In this document: one piece after another, positions 42,822-53,317 of the stretch
How the letters are laid out: each line of letters opens with the position of its first letter
Position numbering within the stretch: position 1 is the first letter of the stretch
From: Lachnospiraceae bacterium Marseille-Q4251
GTDB taxonomy: Bacteria; Bacillota; Clostridia; Lachnospirales; Lachnospiraceae
Assembly: GCA_018223435.1 (NCBI GenBank)
Contig: JAGTTO010000001.1
Location: 3,978,891 to 4,042,890, forward strand
DNA: 64,000 nt
Direction of reading: 5' to 3'
The notes under the pieces: model-generated
Told to the model about the DNA's origin: nothing
What the model saw: only the letters and a program-made list of their open reading frames with translations
Databases searched by the model: none
Program-made: the position numbers and the translations under genes

Positions 42822-44276
42822 GTGAAAGAGTTATCTCAGGAAAGAGCTCCGATCTATGAAGCTCTGGAACGTTTTAATAAGATGCGGGTGGTTCCTTTTG
42901 ACGTACCTGGCCATAAAAGAGGAAGAGGAAATCCAGAGCTGACCCGGCTTCTGGGGGAGAGCTGCATCCGACTGGATGTGAATTCCATGAAACCACTGGA
43001 CAATCTCTGTCATCCGGTTTCGGTGATCCGGGAAGCGGAAGATCTGGCGGCGGAGGCTTTTCATGCATCCCATGCCTTTCTGATGGTGGGAGGGACGACC
43101 TCCGCAGTGCAGAGCATGATCCTTTCCGCCACGCGAAGAGGGGAAAAAATCATCCTTCCGAGAAATGTACACCGAAGCGTTATGGGAGCCATGGTACTGA
43201 ACGGAGCAATTCCCGTTTATGTAAATCCGGAAGGAAATGAGCGGCTGGGCATCCCTCTTGGTATGAGTGTGGAAGCGGTAAAAAAAGCCATTCAGGAAAA
43301 TCCGGATGCAAAAGCTGTTTTTGTCAACAATCCGACCTATTATGGCATCTGTTCGGATCTCAGAGCCATTGTGGAGCTGGCCCATGCCAATCATATGCTC
43401 TGTCTGGTGGATGAGGCCCACGGAACTCATTTCTATTTCAGCGATAAACTGCCGCTGTCAGCTATGGATGCAGGAGCCGATATGGCTGCGGTTTCCATGC
43501 ATAAATCCGGCGGAAGCCTGACCCAGAGCTCCCTTCTTCTGACCGGTCCTGCCATGCAGGAGGGCCATGTCCGCCAGATCATTAATCTGACCCAGACCAC
43601 CAGCGGTTCCTACCTGCTGCTTTCCAGCCTGGATATTTCCCGAAGAAATCTGGCTCTTCGGGGAAAGGAAGCTTTTGAGCGGGTGATTGAACTGGCGGAA
43701 TATGCCAGAAAAGAGATCAATCAGATCGGCGGTTATTATGCCTATTCCCGGGAACTGATCAACGGGGACAGCATTTATGATTTTGACGTGACCAAGCTTT
43801 CTGTGAATACCCTGGATGTGGGACTGGCGGGCATCGAAGTCTATGATCTTCTCCGGGATGAATACGATATCCAGATCGAATTTGGAGATCTGGGAAATAT
43901 TCTGGCTTATCTTTCCATCGGAGACCGGTCACGGGAGATCGAGCGTCTGGTCAGTGCTCTTTCTGAGATCCGGCGGCGCTTCGGCAGGGAAAAGGGCGGC
44001 TTGATGAAGCAGGAATATATCGATCCCAGAGTTGCCGTTTCTCCCCAGGATGCTTTTTATGCGGAAAAGGAATCCCTTCCGCTGATGGAGACGGCCGGGC
44101 GGATCTGCAGCGAGTTCGTCATGTGCTATCCGCCGGGAATCCCGATTCTGGCGCCGGGAGAGGAGATTACAGAAGATATCCTGCATTATATCGTTTATGC
44201 CAAGGAAAAAGGCTGCTCCATGACCGGACCGGAGGATGCGGCCATCGAACGGCTGAACGTGCTGAAAGGAGTTTAA
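42822..44276 (+). CDS. speA: Arginine (Orn/Lys/Arg family) decarboxylase
   Basis: A fold-type I PLP decarboxylase of 484 aa, Bacillus SpeA size. VPFDVPGHKRGRGNPEL near the N-terminus, VGGTTSAVQSMILSA, LVDEAHGTHFYFS and the PLP lysine in AVSMHKSGGSLTQSS are the class signatures. Because an agmatinase gene lies in the same operon, arginine is the likely substrate, giving agmatine. GTG start with AGGAGG 8 bases upstream. It ends 3 bases before speE. Confidence 0.9.
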   Translation: MKELSQERAPIYEALERFNKMRVVPFDVPGHKRGRGNPELTRLLGESCIRLDVNSMKPLDNLCHPVSVIREAEDLAAEAFHASHAFLMVGGTTSAVQSMILSATRRGEKIILPRNVHRSVMGAMVLNGAIPVYVNPEGNERLGIPLGMSVEAVKKAIQENPDAKAVFVNNPTYYGICSDLRAIVELAHANHMLCLVDEAHGTHFYFSDKLPLSAMDAGADMAAVSMHKSGGSLTQSSLLLTGPAMQEGHVRQIINLTQTTSGSYLLLSSLDISRRNLALRGKEAFERVIELAEYARKEINQIGGYYAYSRELINGDSIYDFDVTKLSVNTLDVGLAGIEVYDLLRDEYDIQIEFGDLGNILAYLSIGDRSREIERLVSALSEIRRRFGREKGGLMKQEYIDPRVAVSPQDAFYAEKESLPLMETAGRICSEFVMCYPPGIPILAPGEEITEDILHYIVYAKEKGCSMTGPEDAAIERLNVLKGV

Positions 44277-44279
44277 AAA

Positions 44280-45131
44280 ATGGAATTATGGTTTACCGAG
44301 TCTCATACCCCCAATGTGAAATTCTCCATACGGGTGGATAGACAGCTTTATTCCTCGCAGAGTGAATTCCAGAGGATTGATGTCTTTGAATCGCCGGAAT
44401 TTGGCCGGATTCTTGTCCTTGACGGATATCTTATGATGACGGAAAAAGACGAGTTCATATATCATGAAATGATCACCCATGTTCCCATGGCAGTGCATCC
44501 AAACGTAAAAAGCGTGCTGGTCATCGGAGCCGGAGATGGCGGCGTGATCCGGGAACTGACCCGTTATCCGGAGATCGAGCATATCGATATGGTGGAAATT
44601 GATGAAGAGGTTGTTGAAGTTTCAAAGAAATATCTGCCTCAGACGGCCTGTGCCTTTGACGATCCGCGGCTTCATATTTTCTATGAGGACGGACTGAAAT
44701 ACATCCGCTCTGCTCATGACAAATATGACCTCATCATTGTGGATTCCACGGATCCCTTCGGGCCCGGTGAGGGATTGTTTACCAGAGAATTTTACGGGAA
44801 CTGCTATAAAGCTCTTCATGAAGACGGAATCCTGATCAATCAGCATGAAAGTCCTTTTTATGAGGAGGATGCCATGGCCTGCCAGCGGGCACACAAACGG
44901 ATCGTGGAATCTTTCCCCTTAAGCCGGGTTTATCAGGTGCATATTCCAACCTATCCGTCCGGTCACTGGCTTTTTGGCTTTTCATCCAAGAAATATCATC
45001 CTCTGAAAGATCTTGACGAGGCCCGCTGGAATGCCAGAGGACTGAAATGCCGTTACTATACAACTACGCTTCACCGGGGCTCCTTCTATGTCCCGGCTTA
45101 TGTGGAGGAATTGCTGGAAGATGTTGAGTAA
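44280..45131 (+). CDS. speE: Spermidine synthase
   Basis: A 283-aa aminopropyltransferase joining decarboxylated S-adenosylmethionine to putrescine. It shows a small N-terminal beta domain, GRILVLDGYLMMTEKDEF, YHEMITHVPM and the Rossmann core VLVIGAGDGGVIRELTRY. The catalytic region follows with IVDSTDPFGPGEGLFT. All the conserved acids are present. Its 3' end overlaps speB by 11 bases. Confidence 0.95.
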   Translation: MELWFTESHTPNVKFSIRVDRQLYSSQSEFQRIDVFESPEFGRILVLDGYLMMTEKDEFIYHEMITHVPMAVHPNVKSVLVIGAGDGGVIRELTRYPEIEHIDMVEIDEEVVEVSKKYLPQTACAFDDPRLHIFYEDGLKYIRSAHDKYDLIIVDSTDPFGPGEGLFTREFYGNCYKALHEDGILINQHESPFYEEDAMACQRAHKRIVESFPLSRVYQVHIPTYPSGHWLFGFSSKKYHPLKDLDEARWNARGLKCRYYTTTLHRGSFYVPAYVEELLEDVE

Positions 45132-45975
45132 AAATGTAGAGACTTTTTTGGAATGTGATAAGACTTATGAGGAGGCGGATACTGTCCTTTTTGGAGCTCC
45201 TTTTGACTCCACCACGTCTTTTCGTCCGGGAACTCGCTTTGGAAGTGGTGCGATCCGTCATGAATCTTTCGGACTGGAGAGCTACAGCCCCTACCAGGAC
45301 AGGGATCTTCGGGACGCCCGGATCATGGACAGCGGTGATCTGGAACTTCCTTTTGGAAATACGGAGGAAGTGCTTCGTGAGATCGAGGAGCGGGCAGCAG
45401 AAATCCTCAGCGATGGAAAACGCCCCTTTCTTCTGGGCGGGGAGCATCTGGTTACCCTGGGTGCTTTTCGGGCAGCACTGAAAAAATATCCAGAGCTCTG
45501 CATGATCCATTTTGATGCCCATACGGATCTTCGTGAGGACTATCTGGGCGTGAAGTTATCTCATGCCTGTGTGATCCGAAGATGCTGGGAGCTGGCCGGT
45601 GAGGGCCGGATTCATCAGTTTGGCATCCGTTCCGGGGAACGGGAAGAATTCCTTTTTGGAAAAGAACATACAGATCTTCATGCTTTTACTTTTGACGGGC
45701 TTGCAGAGGTCCTGGATTCACTAAAAGATACTCCGGTCTATTTTACCGTGGATCTGGATGTCATGGATCCCTCTGTTTTTCCAGGGACAGGAACGCCGGA
45801 ACCCGGCGGAGTCAGCTTCGATGAGCTAAGAAAGGCAGTGACTCTGGTCTGCCAGAGAGCGAATGTTGTCGCCCTGGATGCTAACGAACTGTCTCCGCAT
45901 TATGATGCCAGCGGGGCGTCCACGGCTGTGGCAGCCAAGATCGTCCGAGAAATGCTTCTGGCGCTGATGCAGTAA
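45121..45975 (+). CDS. speB: Agmatinase
   Basis: A 284-aa Mn2+-dependent ureohydrolase releasing putrescine and urea from agmatine. Metal ligands are in GGEHLVTLG, IHFDAHTDLR and YFTVDLDVMDPSVFPGTG. The ATG at 45121 overlaps the speE end and gives a normal N-terminus; the longer frame from 45088 is less likely. With speA it supplies the putrescine used by both downstream routes. Confidence 0.93.
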   Translation: MLSKNVETFLECDKTYEEADTVLFGAPFDSTTSFRPGTRFGSGAIRHESFGLESYSPYQDRDLRDARIMDSGDLELPFGNTEEVLREIEERAAEILSDGKRPFLLGGEHLVTLGAFRAALKKYPELCMIHFDAHTDLREDYLGVKLSHACVIRRCWELAGEGRIHQFGIRSGEREEFLFGKEHTDLHAFTFDGLAEVLDSLKDTPVYFTVDLDVMDPSVFPGTGTPEPGGVSFDELRKAVTLVCQRANVVALDANELSPHYDASGASTAVAAKIVREMLLALMQ

Positions 45976-46000
45976 AATTTTGAAAATTCGGGCCGGGTGT

Positions 46001-46055
46001 TTTCCGGTTCAAAGTGCTCATTCATGAGGCAGTGAGGGGCACTTTGAGCTGGAAA
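46001..46055 (+). promoter_or_regulatory. Long intercistronic stem between speB and the dehydrogenase gene
   Basis: TTTCCGGTTCAAAGTGC (46001-46017) pairs with GCACTTTGAGCTGGAAA (46039-46055): 17 pairs including two G-U. There is no T-run, so it is more likely an mRNA-stability or processing element than a terminator. Confidence 0.5.
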
Positions 46056-46111
46056 TCCCCATGGCTCTGAAAGGATTATACGATATCAATAAAAACGGGA
46101 GGAATTGTTTT

Positions 46112-47314
46112 ATGGGAAAAGTACTGATCATCGGTTGCGGCGGAGTTGCCTCTGTTGCCATCCACAAATGCTGCCAGAACAGCGAGGTATTCAGCGAGGT
46201 ATGTATCGCCAGCCGGACAAAATCCAAATGTGATGCACTGAAAGAGAAACTGGAAGGAACCACAAAAACAAAGATCACCACAGCGCAGGTGAATGCAGAT
46301 AACGTAGACGAGCTCATTGCACTGATCGAAAAGGAAAAGCCCCAGGTGGTTTTAAATCTGGCCCTTCCCTATCAGGATCTGACTATTATGGATGCCTGCC
46401 TGGCTACGAAGACTCATTATGTGGATACCGCTAACTATGAGCCGGAAGATACGGCAAAATTTGAGTACAGCTGGCAGTGGGCTTACCGGGAACGGTTTGA
46501 AAAAGCAGGAATCACTGCTCTTCTGGGAAGCGGTTTTGACCCGGGTGTCACCAGCGTATTTTCTGCCTATGCCCTGAAACATCAGTTTGACGAGATCAAC
46601 TATATTGATATTCTCGACTGCAACGGCGGCGACCATGGATATCCTTTTGCCACAAACTTTAATCCGGAAATTAATATCCGTGAGGTTTCTGCCAAAGGTT
46701 CCTACTGGGAAGACGGCCATTGGGTGGAGACCGAGCCCATGGAGATCAAAAGGGTTTATAACTTTGATCAGGTAGGAGAGAAGGATATGTACCTTCTTCA
46801 CCATGAAGAGATCGAAAGCCTGGCGTTAAATATGCCGGGAATCAAGAGAATCCGTTTCTTCATGACCTTCGGCCAGAGTTATCTGACACACCTTCGCTGT
46901 CTGGAAAATGTGGGTATGACCTCGATCGAACCGATCATGTATGAAGGAAAAGAGATCGTTCCTCTGCAGTTCTTAAAAGCAGTCCTTCCGGATCCGGCTT
47001 CCCTTGGCCCACGCACAAAGGGAAAAACCAACATCGGCTGTATTTTCCAGGGAAAGAAAGACGGCAAAGACAAGACCTATTATCTCTACAATGTATGTGA
47101 TCATCAGGAATGTTATAAAGAGGTGGGATCTCAGGCAGTTTCCTATACCACCGGTGTTCCGGCCATGATCGGTGCCATGATGCTGATGACCGGAACCTGG
47201 AACAAGCCCGGCGTCCATAACATCGAAGAGTTTGATCCGGATCCCTTCATGGAAGCATTGAATAAATGGGGCCTTCCCTGGACGGAAGATTTCCATCCGG
47301 TACTGGTAGACTGA
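46112..47314 (+). CDS. Carboxynorspermidine/carboxyspermidine dehydrogenase (saccharopine-dehydrogenase family)
   Basis: A 400-aa NADPH-dependent enzyme that condenses putrescine (or diaminopropane) with aspartate semialdehyde to a carboxylated triamine. VLIIGCGGVASVAIHKCCQN binds the cofactor. VVLNLALPYQDLTIMDACL, HYVDTANYEPED and GITALLGSGFDPGVTSVF are family motifs. GGAGG supports the ATG at 46112. It lies in the same operon as the decarboxylase, whose ATG overlaps its stop (ATGA). Confidence 0.9.
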   Translation: MGKVLIIGCGGVASVAIHKCCQNSEVFSEVCIASRTKSKCDALKEKLEGTTKTKITTAQVNADNVDELIALIEKEKPQVVLNLALPYQDLTIMDACLATKTHYVDTANYEPEDTAKFEYSWQWAYRERFEKAGITALLGSGFDPGVTSVFSAYALKHQFDEINYIDILDCNGGDHGYPFATNFNPEINIREVSAKGSYWEDGHWVETEPMEIKRVYNFDQVGEKDMYLLHHEEIESLALNMPGIKRIRFFMTFGQSYLTHLRCLENVGMTSIEPIMYEGKEIVPLQFLKAVLPDPASLGPRTKGKTNIGCIFQGKKDGKDKTYYLYNVCDHQECYKEVGSQAVSYTTGVPAMIGAMMLMTGTWNKPGVHNIEEFDPDPFMEALNKWGLPWTEDFHPVLVD

Positions 47315-48438
47315 TGAGCGGTCAGATCCGTACTCCGTATTTCCTGGTGGATGAAAAACGGTTGATTCAGAATCTGGAGCTGTTAAAAAAAGTAGAAGAG
47401 GAGGGTCCCTGCCGGATCCTCCTGGCGCAGAAAGCCTTTTCCATGTTTTCTGTTTATCCGCTGATCCGGAAGTATCTGGTCGGTTCCACAGCCAGCGGTC
47501 TCTACGAGGCAAGGCTTGGAAAAGAAGAATTTGGCGGGGAGACGCATGTGTTCTCTCCGGCTTACCGGGAAGACGAATTTGAGGAACTTCTGACCTATGC
47601 CGATCATCTGGTATTCAATTCTCCTTCCCAGCTTCGAAAATACAGCCCCCGGGCCCGGGCGCTGGGAAAAGAGACCGGCCTTCGGATCAATCCTGAATGC
47701 TCCACCCAGGAAGGCCATGCCATCTATGATCCCTGTGCTCCGGGTTCCCGCCTGGGGACTACACTGGAACAGTTTGAGGAAGAACTGCTGCCTCTTCTGG
47801 ATGGCCTGCATTTTCATACGCTCTGCGAACAGGATTCTGATGATTTAGAGACCACGGCAGAGGTATTTGAGAAGAAATTTGGAAAATATCTTTATCAGAT
47901 GAAATGGGTCAATTTTGGCGGAGGCCATCATATTACAAGAAAGGATTATGATGTGGAACGACTTCTTCGTATTGTCCGTCATTTTCATGAGACCTATGGT
48001 GTGACGGTCTATCTGGAGCCTGGGGAAGCCGTGGTTCTGAACGCAGGTTATCTCGTGACTTCTGTTCTGGAAACGCTTTATAATGGAATGGATCTTGCAA
48101 TTCTGGATACCTCCGCAGCCTGCCACATGCCGGATGTTCTGGAAATGCCCTATCGTCCGCCTCTTAAAAACAGCGGAGAACCGGGGGAGAAATCATATAC
48201 TTATCGCCTGGGTGGACCAACCTGCCTGGCCGGAGATGTGATTGGAGACTATTCCTTTGATATGCCTTTAAAAGAAGGTGACCGTCTGGTTTTCGAAGAT
48301 ATGGCACTTTATACTATGGTAAAAACAAATACATTCAACGGAATGCCGCTTCCATCCATTGCGCTCCGGCATGTGGACGGAAGCAAGGAAGTGATCCGAA
48401 GCTTTGGCTATGAAGACTTTAAAAAAAGGTTGTCCTGA
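47314..48438 (+). CDS. nspC: Carboxynorspermidine decarboxylase
   Basis: A fold-type III PLP enzyme (374 aa) removing the carboxyl group to give spermidine or norspermidine. The PLP lysine lies in ILLAQKAFSMF (about K36). TASGLYEARLG, HFHTLCEQDSDDLE, WVNFGGGHHITRKDYD and the PLP-phosphate site LEPGEAVV follow, and GPTCLAGDVIGDY near the C-terminus is the active-site cysteine region. Translation is coupled to the dehydrogenase. It completes a second, S-adenosylmethionine-independent spermidine route. Confidence 0.92.
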   Translation: MSGQIRTPYFLVDEKRLIQNLELLKKVEEEGPCRILLAQKAFSMFSVYPLIRKYLVGSTASGLYEARLGKEEFGGETHVFSPAYREDEFEELLTYADHLVFNSPSQLRKYSPRARALGKETGLRINPECSTQEGHAIYDPCAPGSRLGTTLEQFEEELLPLLDGLHFHTLCEQDSDDLETTAEVFEKKFGKYLYQMKWVNFGGGHHITRKDYDVERLLRIVRHFHETYGVTVYLEPGEAVVLNAGYLVTSVLETLYNGMDLAILDTSAACHMPDVLEMPYRPPLKNSGEPGEKSYTYRLGGPTCLAGDVIGDYSFDMPLKEGDRLVFEDMALYTMVKTNTFNGMPLPSIALRHVDGSKEVIRSFGYEDFKKRLS

Positions 48439-48460
48439 GATTTTTCAGGACAGCCTTTTT
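48429..48460. terminator. Terminator of the polyamine operon
   Basis: GGTTGTCCTGA and TCAGGACAGCC flank a short loop, with TTTTT to the right and AAAAAAA to the left. It works for nspC and for the convergent GH51 gene. Confidence 0.8.
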
Positions 48461-48470
48461 AAAGCGAAAC

Positions 48471-50105
<1,635 letters not shown>

Positions 50106-50107
50106 TC

Positions 50108-50920
50108 ATGTTTCAGATCGATTACTGCGAATACAACCGTACCAACGTGGATTATGACCGGATTTACCGGCCGGGGGGAAGCGGAGATTACCTTCTGCTC
50201 CTCTTAAAGACGCCGATGAAGTGCCATTTGAAGGGAAAATTAGAGATTTCCGGGGAAAATGCCTGCCTTCTCTATGCCCCCCAGGAATGTCAGGACTACC
50301 AGGCGGTGCAGAAATTCCGGAACAGCTATGTTCATTTTTCTACGGATCTTCCGTTTGCAGACGAATATGGAATCCCGACCTCAATTCTTCTCTATCCGGA
50401 AAATTTCATGGAACTGGACGAATACATCCGCCTGATTCAGCAGGAATACCTTACCAGGCCGCCCTTCTTCCAAGAGCGCTGCAGGCTTTTGATGGAGGAG
50501 CTTTTTCTCCTTCTTTCCAGAAGTCTTGCCCGAAAGGGGGAAAGGGTGGACCAGGAGGCCTCGGAGCTTAAGGAAGAGTTTCAGCGCCTCCGCCTTACCA
50601 TGCTCTCCAGCTGTGAGGAGGACTGGAGTGTGGAACGGCTCTGCCGGGAGAGCAGTCTTTCCAAGAGTCAGTTTTTTGCCTATTACAAACGTTTCTTTGA
50701 GAACAGCCCCAAGGCGGAGCTTTTGCAGGCCCGGATGGAGAAGGCCAGAACCCTTCTCAGTAATGAAGCGCTCCAGGTTCAGCAGGCGGCCAGACAGTGC
50801 GGTTTTACCAATATGCAGCATTTTTCCAGATATTTCAAAGCCTGGTATCACTGCTCCCCGAGGGAATATAAAGAGCGTCTTCGGAAAACGGGAATTGACG
50901 GAATTTCTTCCTTATTATAA
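50108..50920 (+). CDS. AraC-family transcriptional regulator
   Basis: A 270-aa protein with an N-terminal cupin-like sensing domain (about 1-130) and a C-terminal double helix-turn-helix (about 165-260). The latter shows WSVERLCRESSLSKSQFFAYYK and ALQVQQAARQCGFTNMQHFSRYFKAW followed by CSPREYKERL. It probably senses an arabinose-containing sugar and controls the divergent GH51 gene and perhaps the transport genes downstream. AGGAGG precedes the ATG. Confidence 0.88.
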   Translation: MFQIDYCEYNRTNVDYDRIYRPGGSGDYLLLLLKTPMKCHLKGKLEISGENACLLYAPQECQDYQAVQKFRNSYVHFSTDLPFADEYGIPTSILLYPENFMELDEYIRLIQQEYLTRPPFFQERCRLLMEELFLLLSRSLARKGERVDQEASELKEEFQRLRLTMLSSCEEDWSVERLCRESSLSKSQFFAYYKRFFENSPKAELLQARMEKARTLLSNEALQVQQAARQCGFTNMQHFSRYFKAWYHCSPREYKERLRKTGIDGISSLL

Positions 50921-50931
50921 TAGGGTTAAAA

Positions 50932-50945
50932 GGAAACCGTTTTCC
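50932..50945. promoter_or_regulatory. LacI-like palindrome
   Basis: GGAAACCGTTTTCC, a near-perfect dyad with a central CG, lies 12 bases after the regulator gene. It resembles a LacI/catabolite-type operator. No LacI gene is nearby. Confidence 0.3.
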
Positions 50946-51075
50946 AGACTTTCAGACTTGTGTAAAATTTCAGAAAATAGAAGAATAATCCGTCGCCTGC
51001 ATACATAATTAAAAGGTTTGTCTTTAACTGTCTTTTAGTGCAATAAAAAAGTGCAAATTGACAAGGCGTCTCGCA

Positions 51076-51104
51076 TTGACGAAACTCCGTTTGAAAGGTA
51101 TACT
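51076..51104 (+). promoter_or_regulatory. Promoter of the GH-like gene
   Basis: TTGACG (51076-51081), 17 bases, TATACT (51099-51104). A second TTGACA starts at 51058 but has no matching -10. Confidence 0.55.
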
Positions 51105-51140
51105 TAATTCAACAGAAAATTTGAAGGGGGATATTTAGAA

Positions 51141-53036
51141 ATGGTTTCTATTACCTGCAAAGGCATCAAAGTAACGCTTGACGACGAAACCCTGTGCTAT
51201 GAATTTTCAAAAGATTCAACTGTGTGGCGCTGGAGAGAGAAGTACCGTCCGAGAATCGAGTGTGAGGATGGTATCGTATATTTCTCTGATGCAAAGAATA
51301 TCTGGCATAAGCAGATCCGCAGCGGAGTAGGAGAGGGCATCTTAAGTCATTATGAGAATTTTACTCTGGCAGACGGTAAGACAGCTTCCTACGCATTTGA
51401 AACTCTGGTATGGGTAGAGTCCACCACAGGTCACGTTTACTGTGAATGGATGCCGGTAAAAGAAGAGGGACTGAAGATTAAAGCAGTCCGCTGGCCGGGA
51501 GAGATGGCGTTCGACGAGCCGAAGAAGACCTGGTACACACTGATCAATGAGGGACAGGGTCTTCTGATCCCCAACACCTGGAAGAATGAGCTTGGCTCCA
51601 TCGCTTTTGACGGAACCTTCGGCACAGAGGGAAGCTACATGCCCTGGTACGCACAGGTGAAAGACAGAAGCGGTTATCTTCTGATTGCCGTGACTCCCTG
51701 GAATGCAGGCTGGAAAGCAGAGCATCCGGCAGGAGGTCCTTACACCCACATCGGTGTACATATGGAGCCCAGCCTTGGAAAGATGGATTACCGCAGAGTT
51801 TTCCGTTATACGTTCCTTGAGGACTGCGACTACAACGATATCTGTAAAGAGTACCGTCATTATGCAAAAGAAAAAGGTCTCTTAAAGACTCTGGCTGAGA
51901 AAGCAGCCAAGAACCCGACGATCCACGATCTTATCGGATGTTCCGTTATGCATACCGGCATCAAGAAGAGCGTGCAGCCGGAATCCCGCTTCTATGATAA
52001 AGCGCATCCGGAAAACAACGAGTCTCTGAACACCTTCGCGGAGCGCGAGAAAGAAGCGAGGACCCTCCACGAGCTGGGAGTGAAGAAACTCTACATGCAT
52101 CTGGACGGCTGGGGACAACCCGGATACGACAACCAGCATCCGGATTACACACCGGCCTGCAAGGAAGCCGGCGGCTGGGAAGGCATGAAATCTCTGGTGG
52201 ATGCGATGCATGAGATGGGATATCTTTTCGGTATCCATGACCAGTACCGTGACTACTACTTCGCAGCGAAGACCTTTGACCGCGAGTATGCGCTTCAGCT
52301 TCCTGATGGAACGATGCCGCAGCATCATATGTGGGCAGGCGGAGAGCAGACTTACCTCTGTGCGACTCAGGCTCCCTACTATGTAAAGAGAAACTTCACG
52401 ATCCTGAAGGATCACGGCATTGATCTGGACTGTGCTTACCTGGATGTATTTACCTGTAACGAAGGTGATGAGTGCGACAATCCGCATCACCGCATGACCA
52501 GAAAAGAATGTTATGCGTACAGAAATGAATGCTTTGAGTATCTTCTGACCAACAACATCCTTCCGAGTTCAGAAGAGGCAAACGACTGGAGTATGCCGAG
52601 CCTGGTATTTTGCCATTACGCTCCCTACAACTTCATGCTCAAAGCCCCGGGTACACCGAAATACGGTATTCCGGTACCGCTTTTCAACCTGGTATTCCAT
52701 GACTGTCTGATCATCCCCTGGCTGATGGAGAAAGTCAGCGACAATGAAGATTATATGCTCTATGCTCTGATCAACGGCGGTATCCCCTATCTGCTCAGAG
52801 ACGGCGCTTATCCGGGAATGGATGGAGCGTTCTCCGAGAACCAGAGAGAAAAACTGATCGAGGATATCAATCGTTCCAAAGTTGTAGCAGAGCTTCACGA
52901 GAGGATCGCTATGCAGGAACTGAGCCACCACGAGATCCTCGATGACGAGGGCCTGGTTCAGAAGAGCTCGTTTGCAGACGGCACCACGGTAACAGTCGAC
53001 TTCACAAAGAATACTTACGAGATCATCGCCGACTGA
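51141..53036 (+). CDS. Putative glycoside hydrolase (GH101/DUF5696-like barrel)
   Basis: A 631-aa soluble protein without signal peptide. The first half is beta-rich (about 1-260). The second is an apparent (beta/alpha)8 barrel: KKLYMHLDGWGQPGYDNQHP, LFGIHDQYRDYYF, GIDLDCAYLDVF (candidate nucleophile aspartate) and NILPSSEEANDW (candidate acid/base), then a small C-terminal beta domain. The layout recalls clan GH-D/GH101-type enzymes and the DUF5696 family. I cannot name a substrate. Codon use is strongly biased to C/T-ending codons like the following transport genes, suggesting high expression. Confidence 0.65.
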   Translation: MVSITCKGIKVTLDDETLCYEFSKDSTVWRWREKYRPRIECEDGIVYFSDAKNIWHKQIRSGVGEGILSHYENFTLADGKTASYAFETLVWVESTTGHVYCEWMPVKEEGLKIKAVRWPGEMAFDEPKKTWYTLINEGQGLLIPNTWKNELGSIAFDGTFGTEGSYMPWYAQVKDRSGYLLIAVTPWNAGWKAEHPAGGPYTHIGVHMEPSLGKMDYRRVFRYTFLEDCDYNDICKEYRHYAKEKGLLKTLAEKAAKNPTIHDLIGCSVMHTGIKKSVQPESRFYDKAHPENNESLNTFAEREKEARTLHELGVKKLYMHLDGWGQPGYDNQHPDYTPACKEAGGWEGMKSLVDAMHEMGYLFGIHDQYRDYYFAAKTFDREYALQLPDGTMPQHHMWAGGEQTYLCATQAPYYVKRNFTILKDHGIDLDCAYLDVFTCNEGDECDNPHHRMTRKECYAYRNECFEYLLTNNILPSSEEANDWSMPSLVFCHYAPYNFMLKAPGTPKYGIPVPLFNLVFHDCLIIPWLMEKVSDNEDYMLYALINGGIPYLLRDGAYPGMDGAFSENQREKLIEDINRSKVVAELHERIAMQELSHHEILDDEGLVQKSSFADGTTVTVDFTKNTYEIIAD

Positions 53037-53146
53037 CGTACGGCTGTGTGTTGCACGGAAACATTGGCAGATGATGCTAATTGTGTAAATAAAACACACA
53101 ATCGTGACACAAAAGCAAAATGTGGTGTTTTTAGACAAAATAGTAG

Positions 53147-53175
53147 TTGTAATTGTGAAAATATTGTGCTAAAAT
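53147..53175 (+). promoter_or_regulatory. Promoter of the ABC importer operon
   Basis: TTGTAA (53147-53152), 17 bases, TAAAAT (53170-53175) with a TG extension. It is embedded in a dyad GTAGTT (53143-53148)/AACTAC (53176-53181) that could be an operator. Confidence 0.5.
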
Positions 53176-53186
53176 AACTACAATGC

Positions 53187-53230
53187 AAAGGAGCAGAGGG
53201 CTGTATATGGGCAGACTCGATTGCTCCTTT
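53187..53230 (+). terminator. Leader hairpin ahead of the importer
   Basis: AAAGGAGCA (53187-53195) pairs with TGCTCCTTT (53222-53230), followed by a T. It sits in the 5' leader and may attenuate or stabilise the message. An 11-codon frame starts inside it at ATGGGCAGAC. Confidence 0.35.
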
Positions 53231-53257
53231 TCCATAAGCTGATAGAGGAGCAGAGTT

Positions 53258-53317
53258 ATGGAGGATGAACGCCCGGTGCAGCCAAAGCGTTCAAATAAAA
53301 CCAAGGAGATGATGTAA
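53258..53317 (+). CDS. Possible 19-aa leader peptide coupled to the permease
   Basis: AGAGGAGCAGAGTT precedes an ATG. The frame reads MEDERPVQPKRSNKTKEMM and stops at TAATG, overlapping the permease start by one base. The length and overlap fit translational coupling. The peptide has no known family and could be chance. Confidence 0.35.
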   Translation: MEDERPVQPKRSNKTKEMM

